This document shows positions 16,626 through 26,419 of a DNA stretch of 64,000 nucleotides, piece by piece (position 1 is the stretch's first letter; every line of letters begins with the position of its first letter). The position numbers and the translations under genes were made by a program. The DNA lies in assembly GCA_002179805.1 (NCBI GenBank), contig NAVB01000563.1, positions 124,001 through 188,000 on the forward strand, given 5' to 3'. Source of the DNA: Acanthamoeba lenticulata (taxonomy: Eukaryota; Discosea; Longamoebia; Acanthamoebidae). The notes under the pieces are model-generated. The model was given only the letters and a program-made list of their open reading frames with translations, was not told the origin of the DNA and made no database searches.

Positions 16626-16722
16626 TGAACCGCCGATGCCGACATGTTTTGTTGCACACAAGGTTGTTTGCGTTGTTGGATCTGATGTCACAATCAGAAG
16701 AACAGTTTCGCACGAGCACCAT

Positions 16723-18328
16723 TCATTCGTCTCTCTTCTCCTCCTTCTCTTTCTTCTCGTCCTTGGCCTCGTCATCCTTCTCACTGTCGGCAGGGGCCTT
16801 CTTCTCCTTCGCTTTCTCCTCCTCCTCGCCCTGCTTGAGCCACGCGATGTGGACGTCGGCATCAAACACAAAATCGCTGTCGCCCGAGTACACGGCCGGC
16901 AGATCCTTGAGGTCGACGTACTCCTGCGGGGTAAACAACAAACAGAACATAAACATCTTGTTAGAGAGGAGGGGGGGGCGAGTTAACGACGCGAGGGAGG
17001 GGGGACGGCGATCGATACCGAAAGCGCTTCCCGCTTGTCTTTGTCGCTGCCGCTCACGAAGGCGACCTTCTTGAGGGTCTTGGCGTCGACGAACGGCGAA
17101 ATCACCTTCCAGAAGGCGCGGAACAGGAACGGCGCGTCGACGAGGATCAACACGCCCAATCGCTCCGGGTAGTGGTTCTAGCGTGACCCCGGCGCACTCT
17201 GTCAGTTCCTCATGAAGGAAGCGAATGATGGGGGGGGGTCGTCCTCAACCTGGAGAATGCTAAGCAGCTCCCGCGCGAAGCCGACCTCGCCGTTGTACTT
17301 GAGGTTGTAGTTCTTGCAGTTGACGCACCAAACCATCTTCTCCACGCCCCGCTCCTTCTCCATCCGCTGTTCATTGCCTGGCGTGTTAGCTCCCGGGGGC
17401 AGGAAGAAGAGGAAGAAGACGGAGATGATCATCAATGAGGGCACCTTGATGGCTTGCTCGAGGGTGAAGATCATGAACTGCATCTTCTCGAGCCGCGTGT
17501 GCGGGTCGGGCTTGTCGGCCACCTTCAGGTACACCATCGGCCTCCGGAACCGGTCGTAGCCGTGGTGGTACTGCGCGTTGCACCCTTGAGTCAGAGAAGA
17601 GTAGGAAGAAGAGAAAGAGCAGACCGACATGGCCAGTACTAGTTGGGGCAACGAACCATGCCGCCGATCCGGATCGATGAGGCCACCATGTCCGTCGTGA
17701 TCTCGTCCGGCTTGAACTCGGCTCGCCACTGTCCATAAATATATAGATAGATATTTTTAAAAAAACAATTAACCAAAAATTAAAAATATTTAGAGGTCAC
17801 CTTCATGGTCTCGAGGAGCATGTCGCGCGCAGCATCAAACTTCCAGTCGCGCGCCTTGAGATAGCGGTAGAGCGTGTAGTCTGCCACTTGAACAACTGAG
17901 CCCCAATTCCGGAGTGCTACAAAAACGCGAAAGCGGAAGCGAAACACGAAAAAGGGAGGGCACCATCGAGAAACTCGAGTTGCTTCGGCGTCCACGAGTC
18001 CGCATCCTAGTGCGTCACCACGCAAAAAAAAACCGTATGTTCATGAGTACGACGAGTCCAATCTTGAAGTTCAACGGCGAAATAGTAAGCCCGTACGTGG
18101 ATTATTTTCCTAAACTCGGCGAGTTTCGCCTTGGCGTCTTCCCCCAGCTGCGCCAAGGTGGGTTCGTCCACGCCCAGCACGTTGATCTGCTCCAAACCTG
18201 TACAAGGCAAGAAGGCGGAGAAACGCTATTGAAAGTGCAACTTGGCAACGGAGCCTCAAACGCAGCCGACGCAAGGTGGGGAAAGAGAGGGGGGGGGTGA
18301 GACGGCAAGCACCTTGTGCTCCTTCCAT
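16723..18328 (-). CDS. Sec14-like CRAL-TRIO lipid-binding protein (paralog 2)
   Basis: Proposed start is the ATG at 18328 (MEGAQ), spliced to GLEQINVLGVDEPTLAQLGE. The CRAL-TRIO N-like segment reads YTLYRYLKARDWKFDAARDM, and the core has HGYDRFRRPMVYLKVADKPD, MQFMIFTLEQAIK, GVEKMVWCVNCKNYNL and HYPERLGVLILVDAPFLFRA. The C-terminus has YVDLKDLPAVYSGDSDFVFD followed by a charged K/E/D tail ending EKRDE. The introns fall at positions broadly like those of the copy at 4706-6171. An open frame also runs upstream of the ATG to an AG acceptor at about 18368 (FEKGEFCRATHAMEGAQ), so the start is uncertain: a further 5' exon, or a join to the F-box gene just upstream, cannot be excluded. Confidence 0.8.
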
Positions 18329-18422
18329 GGCGTGCGTCGCGCGGCAGAACTCCCCCTTCTCGAACAAGGCCTCGTGTAATTACAGGTTCAGGAAAAGGTA
18401 CGAATATTTAATAATTTCATTT

Positions 18423-20457
18423 TCATAGCAGCCTTTCCTTGCCTTTGTCTTGTCCGCGGCCTCTTCCTCCTCGACCACGGCCTCTTCCTCCGGATCCCCG
18501 GCCGCCATGGACACTATCGCCGCGACCCACGGGCGGGCCAGCATGCTGGCTCGTTTTGTGCTCGGCCCGCTGCCCAAACAAGTCGGGCTCGGTTGCACGG
18601 CGCTGTTGGCTTCCGGGACTTGAACCCAGCTCGGCCGGACCGCGCGAAGATGGCGCGGCAGCTTTGGATCCGGCGGCGGCGGCGGCGGCGGCCATGGCGT
18701 TGGCGTTGGGCTTGTTTTTGCTTCTGTTGCTGCTGCTTTTGTTGTTCTGCCGGCAGGCGAGTCCGACCTCCCACTGATCGAGCCGGTCGCGCCACTCCTC
18801 CTGGGCCTGGCGGAGGAAGTGGAACGCCTCGCGGGGCAGGTGCTTGTGCATCCAGAACCCGCCCGCGGGCTCGCTCGGCTTCCACTCTGGCGCTCGCGGC
18901 TAATCGCGCCACACCACATTAGTGAAAATAATTGGTTAAAAAAAATAATAAATAAATACAATAAAAAAAAATCTTGAAGCGTACCGTTGTCGGCCGAAGC
19001 AAGTCCACGTACTCGTTGATAAATGTGGCCACCCGCTCGTAGGCTGAGTAAAGCACCTCTTGGTCATCGTTATCATCGTCATTCCGGTGCCAGGTTTGAT
19101 ACAAATTCATGCGGCTGTAGCGTTGATGCAACGCGCGGAGAAGGCTTGGTTCCGCCTGATGGAGAAGGAATAGCCTGAGGCCGTCGTGCCCGAGCGTGAC
19201 GGCGATGTCGATGGGCGTCTCTCCGCGGCGGTTCGAGGCCGTCACCGTCGCGCCGCGCCGGATGAAGTAGGCGCAGGCCCGAAGCGCCACCTCCTCGTCC
19301 ACGCTGGACGCCGCCAGGTGCAGCACCGTGTTGCCCACTTGGCACACAAACGCACACAAAGATACGAGGTCGGTCCTGGTCAGCGCGCTAGCTCATCAGG
19401 GCGTTGGGGGGCGAGAACAACGCACAGATGTCACGCCGGTGCATGGCCTCGAGCCAGAACAAGGGGTCGCTGCCGACGGTGTTCCACAGGCGGCACACCG
19501 CGGTGGCGTAGGGCAAGTCGATGACCGGGTCGAGGAAGGAGAAGACCAGGTACAGGATTTCGGTCGGCATCATCGCACCGTAATCCACGAGATGGTGGTC
19601 CGCCGGCGTCTTCACCCGGCACGGGAAGTGGTACGTGCGGCTCTTGGCTGCGCCCGTCCCCACGCCATCATTGTGGTGAGCAACGGCATCGTCGAGATCG
19701 GGGTCTTGGTCGTACCGGAGATGCCACGAGCGATGCGGCCCTGGACGAGGTTGTAGCGCACGAAGTTCTTGAGCTGCTTACGGCGCTGCTTGATCTCCTC
19801 CAGCTTCATCTGCTGCTCGAGCAGCTGCGAATCGTCGGGATGGAGGATGGCAGGGAGGTACCACTCGTCGCTGTCCTCCCAGTCCAGCACGTACAGCTTC
19901 TAGAATTGGGATCAGTGACGCGAACAACACTCACTCCATCACCCACAACAAGAACGGACGGCAAGGAGGCCTGTCACCTGCACAAGATTGTCCCAGGATG
20001 GCCAGCCCGTGTACGGGCGGCGCCGAGGCTGTGGAGCCGGGAAGGCCTGGACCTCGGACCGCCGCCAGTACCATTTGGCCTTGGGCTCACTCCTTCTGCC
20101 CCTTCCACCGCGCGTGCCTCGGCCCCGACCCCGGCCACGCCCCATCCCGCGGCCGCCTCGGCCGCCCCTTCCCCTGGCGCCACGACCGCCGCGGCTGGTG
20201 CTGCCGTAGCTCCAGTCATAAAGATCCTCCGCGTCCACTCCTGGTTCAGGTTCCCGCGCCTCCTCGATGTCCATAAGCCTCTCCAAGGTTTCGCTCTCAC
20301 CCACGGCAAAGCCCTCGCTGCTGCCGTCGTCATCCTGGCTGGCGTTGGTGTGCCCCTCCCTGGAGGCGTCACCAGAAGCGGAACTTCCACTGGACAATGA
20401 AGACAGGAACTCCTCTAGGTGGCTCACAGGCAGTTGTTCGTCTTGTTCTCTGTCCAT
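18423..20457 (-). CDS. F-box/ankyrin protein flanked by RGG-rich tracts
   Basis: Starts MDREQDEQLPVSHLEEFLSS at 20457. An acidic Ser-rich N-terminus is followed by a long RG/RGG tract (20090-20200; RGGRGARGRGGRGGRG), a helical Lys-rich segment (QLLEQQMKLEEIKQRRKQL), an F-box-like motif (MMPTEILYLVFSFLDPVIDL then AVCRLWNTV; about 19470-19580), two ankyrin repeats (GNTVLHLAASSVDEEVAL; GETPIDIAVTLGHDGLRLF), a linker (YERVATFINEYVDLLRP), a polar Ala/Gln region and a second RG-rich tract near the stop (GRGSGGRGRGRGGRGRG). F-box proteins bring substrates to SCF ubiquitin ligases through Skp1. RGG tracts bind RNA and are arginine-methylated. The combination suggests an RNP-directed ligase adaptor (inference). 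Introns lie near 19905-19975, 19650-19720, 19335-19385 and 18900-18985. Confidence 0.7.
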
Positions 20458-20570
20458 TATTATTGACAAAAATAAAAAAATAAAAAAGTTGCACTTTTGG
20501 ACATATTTGTTTTTGACTGAAAAAACGAAAATTTTGACTGAAGCGTCTCTCGCGGAGACTATCGTGACGT

Positions 20571-22085
20571 CAGCTGCGCGGAGGAAAGGCCACGCGAGCA
20601 AACGCAAGACGTCGATGGACGCGGTCCTTGAAAGAGGTGGCGCCCTTTTGCTTGAGGTATTGCCGGAGCTCGTCCTCCGTCATTACGGTCGTGCTTACAC
20701 ATTCCTCACTGCCGCACGTACCTGTCGTCCGACCCACCGACGCGTCAGCCGCAGTGGTTCACATCACGACGTGCAGCTCGAGCCGTACCGCGATGTTTTT
20801 CTCGACACGACGGGCACTGAATGAAGAGGTGGGAGCAAGCGTCGTTGCGGCAGTTGGTGTGATCGTCCGAAGGAGACCCACACTGGTGGCACACGCCGAG
20901 CACATCCTCGGTCACCTTCTCCCCCTGGTTGCGTTGTTGTTGTTGGCGTTAGACATCGACGTCCATCTCGAGCGCTTGATTGAGAACACGTTGTGTGTCG
21001 ATGAAGCATGATGTGCGCACAAGGCGATCGTCAAAACTGAAGTTCTTGCCCTTGAAGCGGGACGTGAGACCCCTCTCCCTGATCTCACGGTGGTAGGTCA
21101 CGATGCCGCCCTTGAGCTGGTTGACGTTGGTGAACCCGTGTTCGTGCAGGTAGAGGCTCATCTTCTCGCACCGGATGCCGCCCGTGCAGTACATGAGAAT
21201 GGGCTTGTCCTGCAAAACACAGGGGAAGACGTCAACATCGTTCGTTTTGACGTCGCGCGAGAACGATTGGCGAACCTCCTTGCCCTTGAGCATGTCGCGG
21301 ATGACCGTGAAGCTCTCTTTGTAGGTGTCCACATCCGGTGTCAGGGCCCCTTCGAAGCGCCCCACCTCGCTCTCGTAGTGATTGCGCACGTCGACAATGA
21401 CCGTGTCGGGCGAGGCCATCTGCGCGTGCCACTCGTCGACTGTCAGGTGCCGCCCCGCCTGCTGGTGGCCGAGCGCCGCGCCACCCACGGGCGCAGCTTC
21501 CTCTTCCCTTGCTCGGTCATGTACTTCGTCGTTGTCGTCATCGCTTTTTTCGGCACCAGCGGCGACGTCGCTGAGCAAAGCGGGGAAGGCGAGGTCGCCT
21601 TGAGCCGACACGATCTGCGATCGGACCTTGACCCGCAGCTTGCGGAAGGCGGCCTGTGGCGTGGGCCGCCCGTCGCCCGCCAGGTTGAGGTAAAGCGGCG
21701 TCCCCGGCGGGCCAAAGACCGCCGGGTGGCGCGCCAGCGTCTCGCGGAACTCGGCCATGTGGTGGGCCGGCACGCTGACCTGGGCGTTGATTCCCTCTTC
21801 GGCCACGTAGACTCGGCCGACCACGCCGATGGCGCGCCAGTCGGCCAGCAGGTTCTGCCGCAGGCGCTCGAGCCAGGGCTCCTCCGCCGCGCCGGCCGGC
21901 AGCTCAGGCGGCAGCCGCACGAAGCGGTAGAACGAGAGCGTAACGTAGCCTCCAAGAGGCGAGACCGTTGTGGAGGCCTCAGCCACCGGCGCCGCCTCGC
22001 TCGTGGAAAATGCCCGGACGAGCTGAGGAGAAAGGCAAATGGAGCGGGCGCGAGACATGCGAGGACGAGAAAGCCACGGCATCAT
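20571..22085 (-). CDS. TrhO/YceA-like rhodanese-domain tRNA uridine hydroxylase
   Basis: Starts [20 protein letters not shown] at 22085. This Arg/Ser-rich leader without acids looks like a mitochondrial presequence. The frame stays open upstream to 22523, but that part looks like UTR. The family N-terminal domain is clear ([31 protein letters not shown]), followed by the rhodanese domain ([20 protein letters not shown]) with catalytic Cys in [20 protein letters not shown]. The C-terminal cysteine-rich part ([42 protein letters not shown]) completes it and ends [12 protein letters not shown]. Bacterial TrhO hydroxylates U34 of tRNA using prephenate-derived chemistry and oxygen. The organellar role here is inferred. 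The 66-nt intron 21210-21275 is in frame and stop-free. Introns also lie at about 20921-21031 and 20675-20735. The insert with DDDNDE after [12 protein letters not shown] is not in bacterial members. Confidence 0.8.
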
Positions 22086-22596
22086 GGCAGGGATGCTGGG
22101 CGGTAGGTAGTGGCTGGAACCCGCGCGGGCTTGCAGGAGGCCCTGAGCGTTCTGGCGGGTGGGTGGGTTGTGAAGAACTACCTCGCGGCACGCAGGAGAA
22201 GCAGCATCACGGAGCACCACGAGTGTCCCACACGGACGAATGCCGGCTACACGCGCAATCTTTAACATTGAAAGGAACCTGTCTCTGCCGGCATGTTGAA
22301 TTTGTTTATTCGGTAATTTTCTGTTTTTCAGGTGAATCTCCGCGTACTCTCCCAAGTGAGAACCAGGCAGGAGCGAGAACATGCGTACCGAAGAGGCCTG
22401 GCTAAGGCGAAGCCTCAACAACGAGCGCCCACCACGCGTTGCTCCTGCCTCAGTGGCTGCATAGTGTTGGGCATAGAAAATCTGCAAGTGGGTGCAGAGA
22501 AGACCAACAAAGAACCAGTTCAAGCAGCTTGTAAAAAAGAATACCAGCTTGAACTGGTTTAGGAAATAAAAACATACTTTTTTTTGCTACCTTAAG

Positions 22597-24771
22597 ATGA
22601 GGACCCTCATGGTGACCGACGGCACGCTGGGCAGTGTGCGTGTGATGGTGGCGCTTGGATGCGGCCTTGTGAAGCGAGGCCACAAGCCGGTGTTGGTCGC
22701 CTGTCCTGCCCGCTTTCGTGCCTTGGTCGAGGACTATGGACTGCGCTGGACCGCCTTCGACCCCTCTCCACTCCCCTCTCGTCCTTTTCGTGTACGTCCT
22801 CCACATCCTATCTTCATTCGGCAGCGAGATCTCGCAGCAGCAGCAGAGCAGATTTTTGGGGCTGACCTTGAATTGCAGGCCTTTGCCGAGGCTCTCGAGG
22901 AGGTGTGCAGGCGCGAGGGCATTGACCAGACCCGCGACTCGACGGCCACACAGCAGCGCACGTGCATCGTGTCCGAGCAGTCCAGCCTCCACGCCGCCTA
23001 CTCGTACGCCCCACCAGACAGTTCGGCACAATAAAGTCAACTCACCTTTGTTTTTTTGGTGGCGTGAAGGCTGGCCGAGAAGTTTGCCGTGTGCTGGGTG
23101 GGCGTGTTCTGGGCGCCCGTCGCGCCCACCGACGCCTACCCGAGCCTGGGCTTGACCGCTGGCCCGGAGGCATCGTCGGCCTCGACCACCTCGACCTCAG
23201 CCCGGCCGTGCTCCGCGCCGGCACGCCTGCGCGTGACGCTTCCCGTGCTGGGCCGCGTCGTGCCGCTGCCGCACCACCCGTGGTTCAACCGGTGGAGCCA
23301 CTTGCTGGGCCTCGCGGCCGACTGGCTGCTGAGCGGCGCCGCGCGCGAGGTCAACGCCTGGCGCCAGGAACGCCTGCGGCTGCCGCCCATCCCCAACGTG
23401 TTTGGCGTGGTGCCGCTCATCCGCCGACAGACGCTCCCGATCATCCACACGCTCCACCCGGCCTTCTTCGCCAAGCCCCACGACTGGCCGGCCGAGCTCA
23501 AGGTCCCGGCCTTTATTTTCCTCCCGGATCGGGCCGCCCCGGCCCCGTTCCTCTCCTCCGACCTCCGCCTCGAGCTGGCCGCCGCGGACTCGGCCGCCCA
23601 AGCTGCGCAGGCGCAGACGTCGTCGACGTCGACGAGCTGGGCAAAGCGAGAGGATGACGAAAGCGTGCGAGATGAGGAGGCCAGGCTCGAGCGCTTCCTG
23701 GCCTCTGGTGGCGAAGCCTCAACAACGACCGCCCGGAAAGCTCCGGTGCTCCTCGCCTGCGGCGGGCTCGTGGACGACGCGGCCTCGGCGCGGACATTTC
23801 TCGACCTCGCCCGGCGCCTGGCCGAGGCCGGTGGCCACCGCGTCATCATCTTCATCCGAGACGAGGACGGCCCAGCCAAGCGCTCGCCGTCGACAATGCA
23901 GACCACCGGAGGCGCTGAAGTTCAGGCCGCCACCGGCGATGACGGCGATGGCGTGGTCGATGTTCACCCGGCGTGGGCGGACCTAATCTACGCGCCCGGC
24001 GCGCTGCCCGATTCCCTGTGTGTGGTCTCGCGGCTCAGCTACGCGTCACTCCTGCCCCGCTGTGGCTGCGTCGTGCTCGACGCCGGACATGCGATCACAG
24101 GTGCGTGCGTGCGTGCGTGCGACCTGTTGGTTTCTCTCTTTGCTCGATTCACAGTCGGGATTGACCATTGGCCATTCATTCTCGCAATGAAGCCGCCGCC
24201 ATTCGGGCGAATGCGCCGCTCGTCTGCGTGCCGCGCGGCGACAGGGTGTCGTGGTTCTGGGCCAACCAGGCGCACGAAAGGGGCATCGCACCGCGTCCGA
24301 TCGCGCGCGAGAATCTCTCTGCCGACGCGCTCCTCCAGGCCATCGACCAGGCGACATCGGCCGACACGTCGCGCAAGTGCGTTGTTGTGTTTGAGACTGG
24401 CGAAAGAGTGGCGTGCTGAGGACAAGACGACTTTTGCTGTTGTCGTCGTTTTGTTGCTGCTGTCGTGCAGGCTGCAAGAGCTGAGCCAAAAGGTCAACGC
24501 AGACGGCGACGGCGTGCGCAAGGTCGTGGATGCCTTTGAGCGAGTGTGCATTACGAGCATCGGCCTGGTGCCGACCTCGGACTACGCCGACGTCTCTTCC
24601 TTCGGTGCTCTGGGTGCGTTCGCAAGTGGCCTGCCTTTGGCTTTCGCCAAGAAAGTTAACAACTCTCTGCGAGCAGGGCACGAGCTTGGCGTGCGGGACG
24701 TGGCTTTGGCCACGTGCTTCATTCTGTTGCTCCTCGCGCTCGTCTGGCTTCTGCTGCGGCTGCTGCTGTGA
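22597..24771 (+). CDS. GT28/UGT-like glycosyltransferase with C-terminal TM helix
   Basis: Starts MRTLMVTDGTLGSVRVMVAL at 22597. The first Rossmann half resembles GT28/sterol-glucosyltransferase N-termini (LGCGLVKRGHKPVLVACP; FRALVEDYGL). The C-terminal half has APVLLACGGLVDDAASA, YAPGALPDSLCVVSRL (normally the loop before the donor site), LLPRCGCVVLDAGHAIT and WFWANQAHERGIAPRPI, where relatives have DQPFWGxRVHxLGxGP. The usual donor HHGG is LDAGH here, so catalytic activity is doubtful or altered. A very hydrophobic last segment (ATCFILLLLALVWLLLRLLL) is a tail anchor or the ER-anchoring helix seen in UGTs. Introns are near 22790-22878, 23030-23075, 24102-24180 and 24375-24470. The acceptor substrate (sterol, lipid or small molecule) cannot be inferred. 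Confidence 0.6.
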
Positions 24772-24853
24772 TCCCCTTTTTTCTTTTTCTTTTTTGTTAC
24801 ATTTATGTAATGGTACATGGACTCGTCCTGGTTGCGCGTCAACGAATCGACTT

Positions 24854-26136
24854 TCACGCGAGGAGGGCGAAGGAGGACAGCCACGAGTGGAGGCGGGCCG
24901 CGGCACCGCCGTCCTCGCCGCCGCCGCTGCCGGGCGTGCCCTCGCCGTTGCCGCCGCCCTGGGCAAACTGGACGTTGCCCGCATAGACATCGGACCGCGT
25001 CGCGGTGGGGATGGCGTTCAGGTTGATCGAGTCCTCCACAGTTTCATCCATCACCGACGTGATCTGTTCGCCCGGGCCCCCCAAAGCCCCTCGTCAGCCT
25101 CTCGTGAAGCTTGGGAGATCGCAAGCAGCTGATCATGTGGCGTGTTGTACCCGGAGGCGAATGGGGCTGACCGCATAGGTGGTGCCGGAGCTCTTCTCGA
25201 ACCAGCCGTCTTCCGTCAGGGAAAGCGTGACCCAATTGCCGGAGGAGTCCTGCGCCTGGACGCCCTTCACGGGGATGCGCGGGTTGACGACCTTGATCTT
25301 CACGTAGCTGATGACGGTGAAGGTAAGACTCTTACTTCTCTATGACGATGAAAGCGCGTCGAGTCGTGAACACGTACTAGGGGTTGGAGCCCTGGAACTG
25401 GTACTTGAAGTCGAGCTTGAGGCTGTCCACCGGGCAGTCCACCGCCACCCAGTTGATGTCCCACACGCCATCAAGCTGCTCCGTATCGCGCAGATCGAGA
25501 TCTGTTTGTGTGTTGTCGACAACGCGCCCATCGAGGTGAGAAAAATGGTCCCAAGAGGAAGTTCAGAAGCACATGATGATGAGGACAACAAGCTCAAAGG
25601 GGAGGAGAAACGCACTGTAGGTGCCACACTCGGGGCACCTGTCGGCCACCATCGCGGTGAAGGTGCCCGTGACGGGATTCGCGCCGCTGCCGTGGTTGTA
25701 GCCCGTCACTTGAATGCACATGCCACACATGGCGCCGCTATTGTAGGTCGAACTGCTCTCACGCCAATAGTTGTAACGGCCACAACAATATCAGGCGAAT
25801 TAATAAAGCTGCACGCCACGACGCAAATAAGGCCTGCTCCGAGGCCGAGGAGGAGCATCAATCACGCACGTGGCGACGGCGACGGTGCGCAGGTTCATGT
25901 CGTTCACGGGAATGGAGCAAGCGCCCGTGGCGATCGAGCTGGCCTGGTACCAAGTGGCCTGCGCGCAGATGCAGCAGCGGAGACGGTTAGGGGCGGGCCA
26001 AGTTCAGGCTTATGGACCAGAAAAGGGCACGCACGGTGGCGTTGTGCGATGTGCCATAAAACGAGAGAACGGTATCGCCCATGGCCGACGCGACGAAGAG
26101 CGCCAGGAGGGCGGAGAGAAAGAGCGTGGCTCGCAT
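24854..26136 (-). CDS. Secreted expansin-like protein (DPBB plus CBM63-like domain)
   Basis: The start ATG at 26136 begins a signal peptide (MRATLFLSALLALFVASAMG). The double-psi beta-barrel follows in several exons: ATWYQASSIATGACSIPVND, then AMCGMCIQVTG with the HGSGANPVTGTFTAMVADRC segment and PECGTY, then DLDLRDTEQLDGVWDINWVA ending VDCP. This matches the expansin/RlpA fold pattern, including the Asp-Leu of the active groove and paired cysteines. The C-terminal domain (NPYYVKIKVVNPRIPVKGVQ; DSSGNWVTLSLTEDGWFEKS; AVSPIRLRV) resembles the CBM63 beta-sandwich. A Gly-rich linker and short hydrophobic end (LHSWLSSFALLA) could be a GPI-anchor signal, though it is short. Expansins loosen cellulose networks non-hydrolytically, and amoebae with cellulose cyst walls use such proteins in wall remodelling (inference). 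Confidence 0.75.
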
Positions 26137-26419
26137 CGTTTGTGGTGTGTGTGTGTGTGTATGTGTGCCGGTGGCGTTTGGGGAGTGGTGTGGCGCGATC
26201 GTCTCTTCTTGGTGATCCGCTGTTCGCTCCGAGGCGGAGTGATACCCGCTAAAATCCCGGTATTGGGCTCATTTATGGCCAAGTCCGATTGGCTGCAACG
26301 CAGCAACAGGAAACGTGGGTTGCCCAAAAGCCCTGTTGGTGGCGAAAATGAAAAACAATTTATTTACGGTACGGGGAGTTTGTCGCTCCGGAGCCAAGGG
26401 GCACGCGGGGCTCAGCCGC

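Noticed and set aside
18590..18680. tRNA-like sequence with a GGGTTCAAGTCCC-type T-loop on the minus strand
   Set aside because: No matching acceptor stem, anticodon arm or A box is visible; it falls inside the coding tail of the F-box gene (ELGSSPGSQQ).
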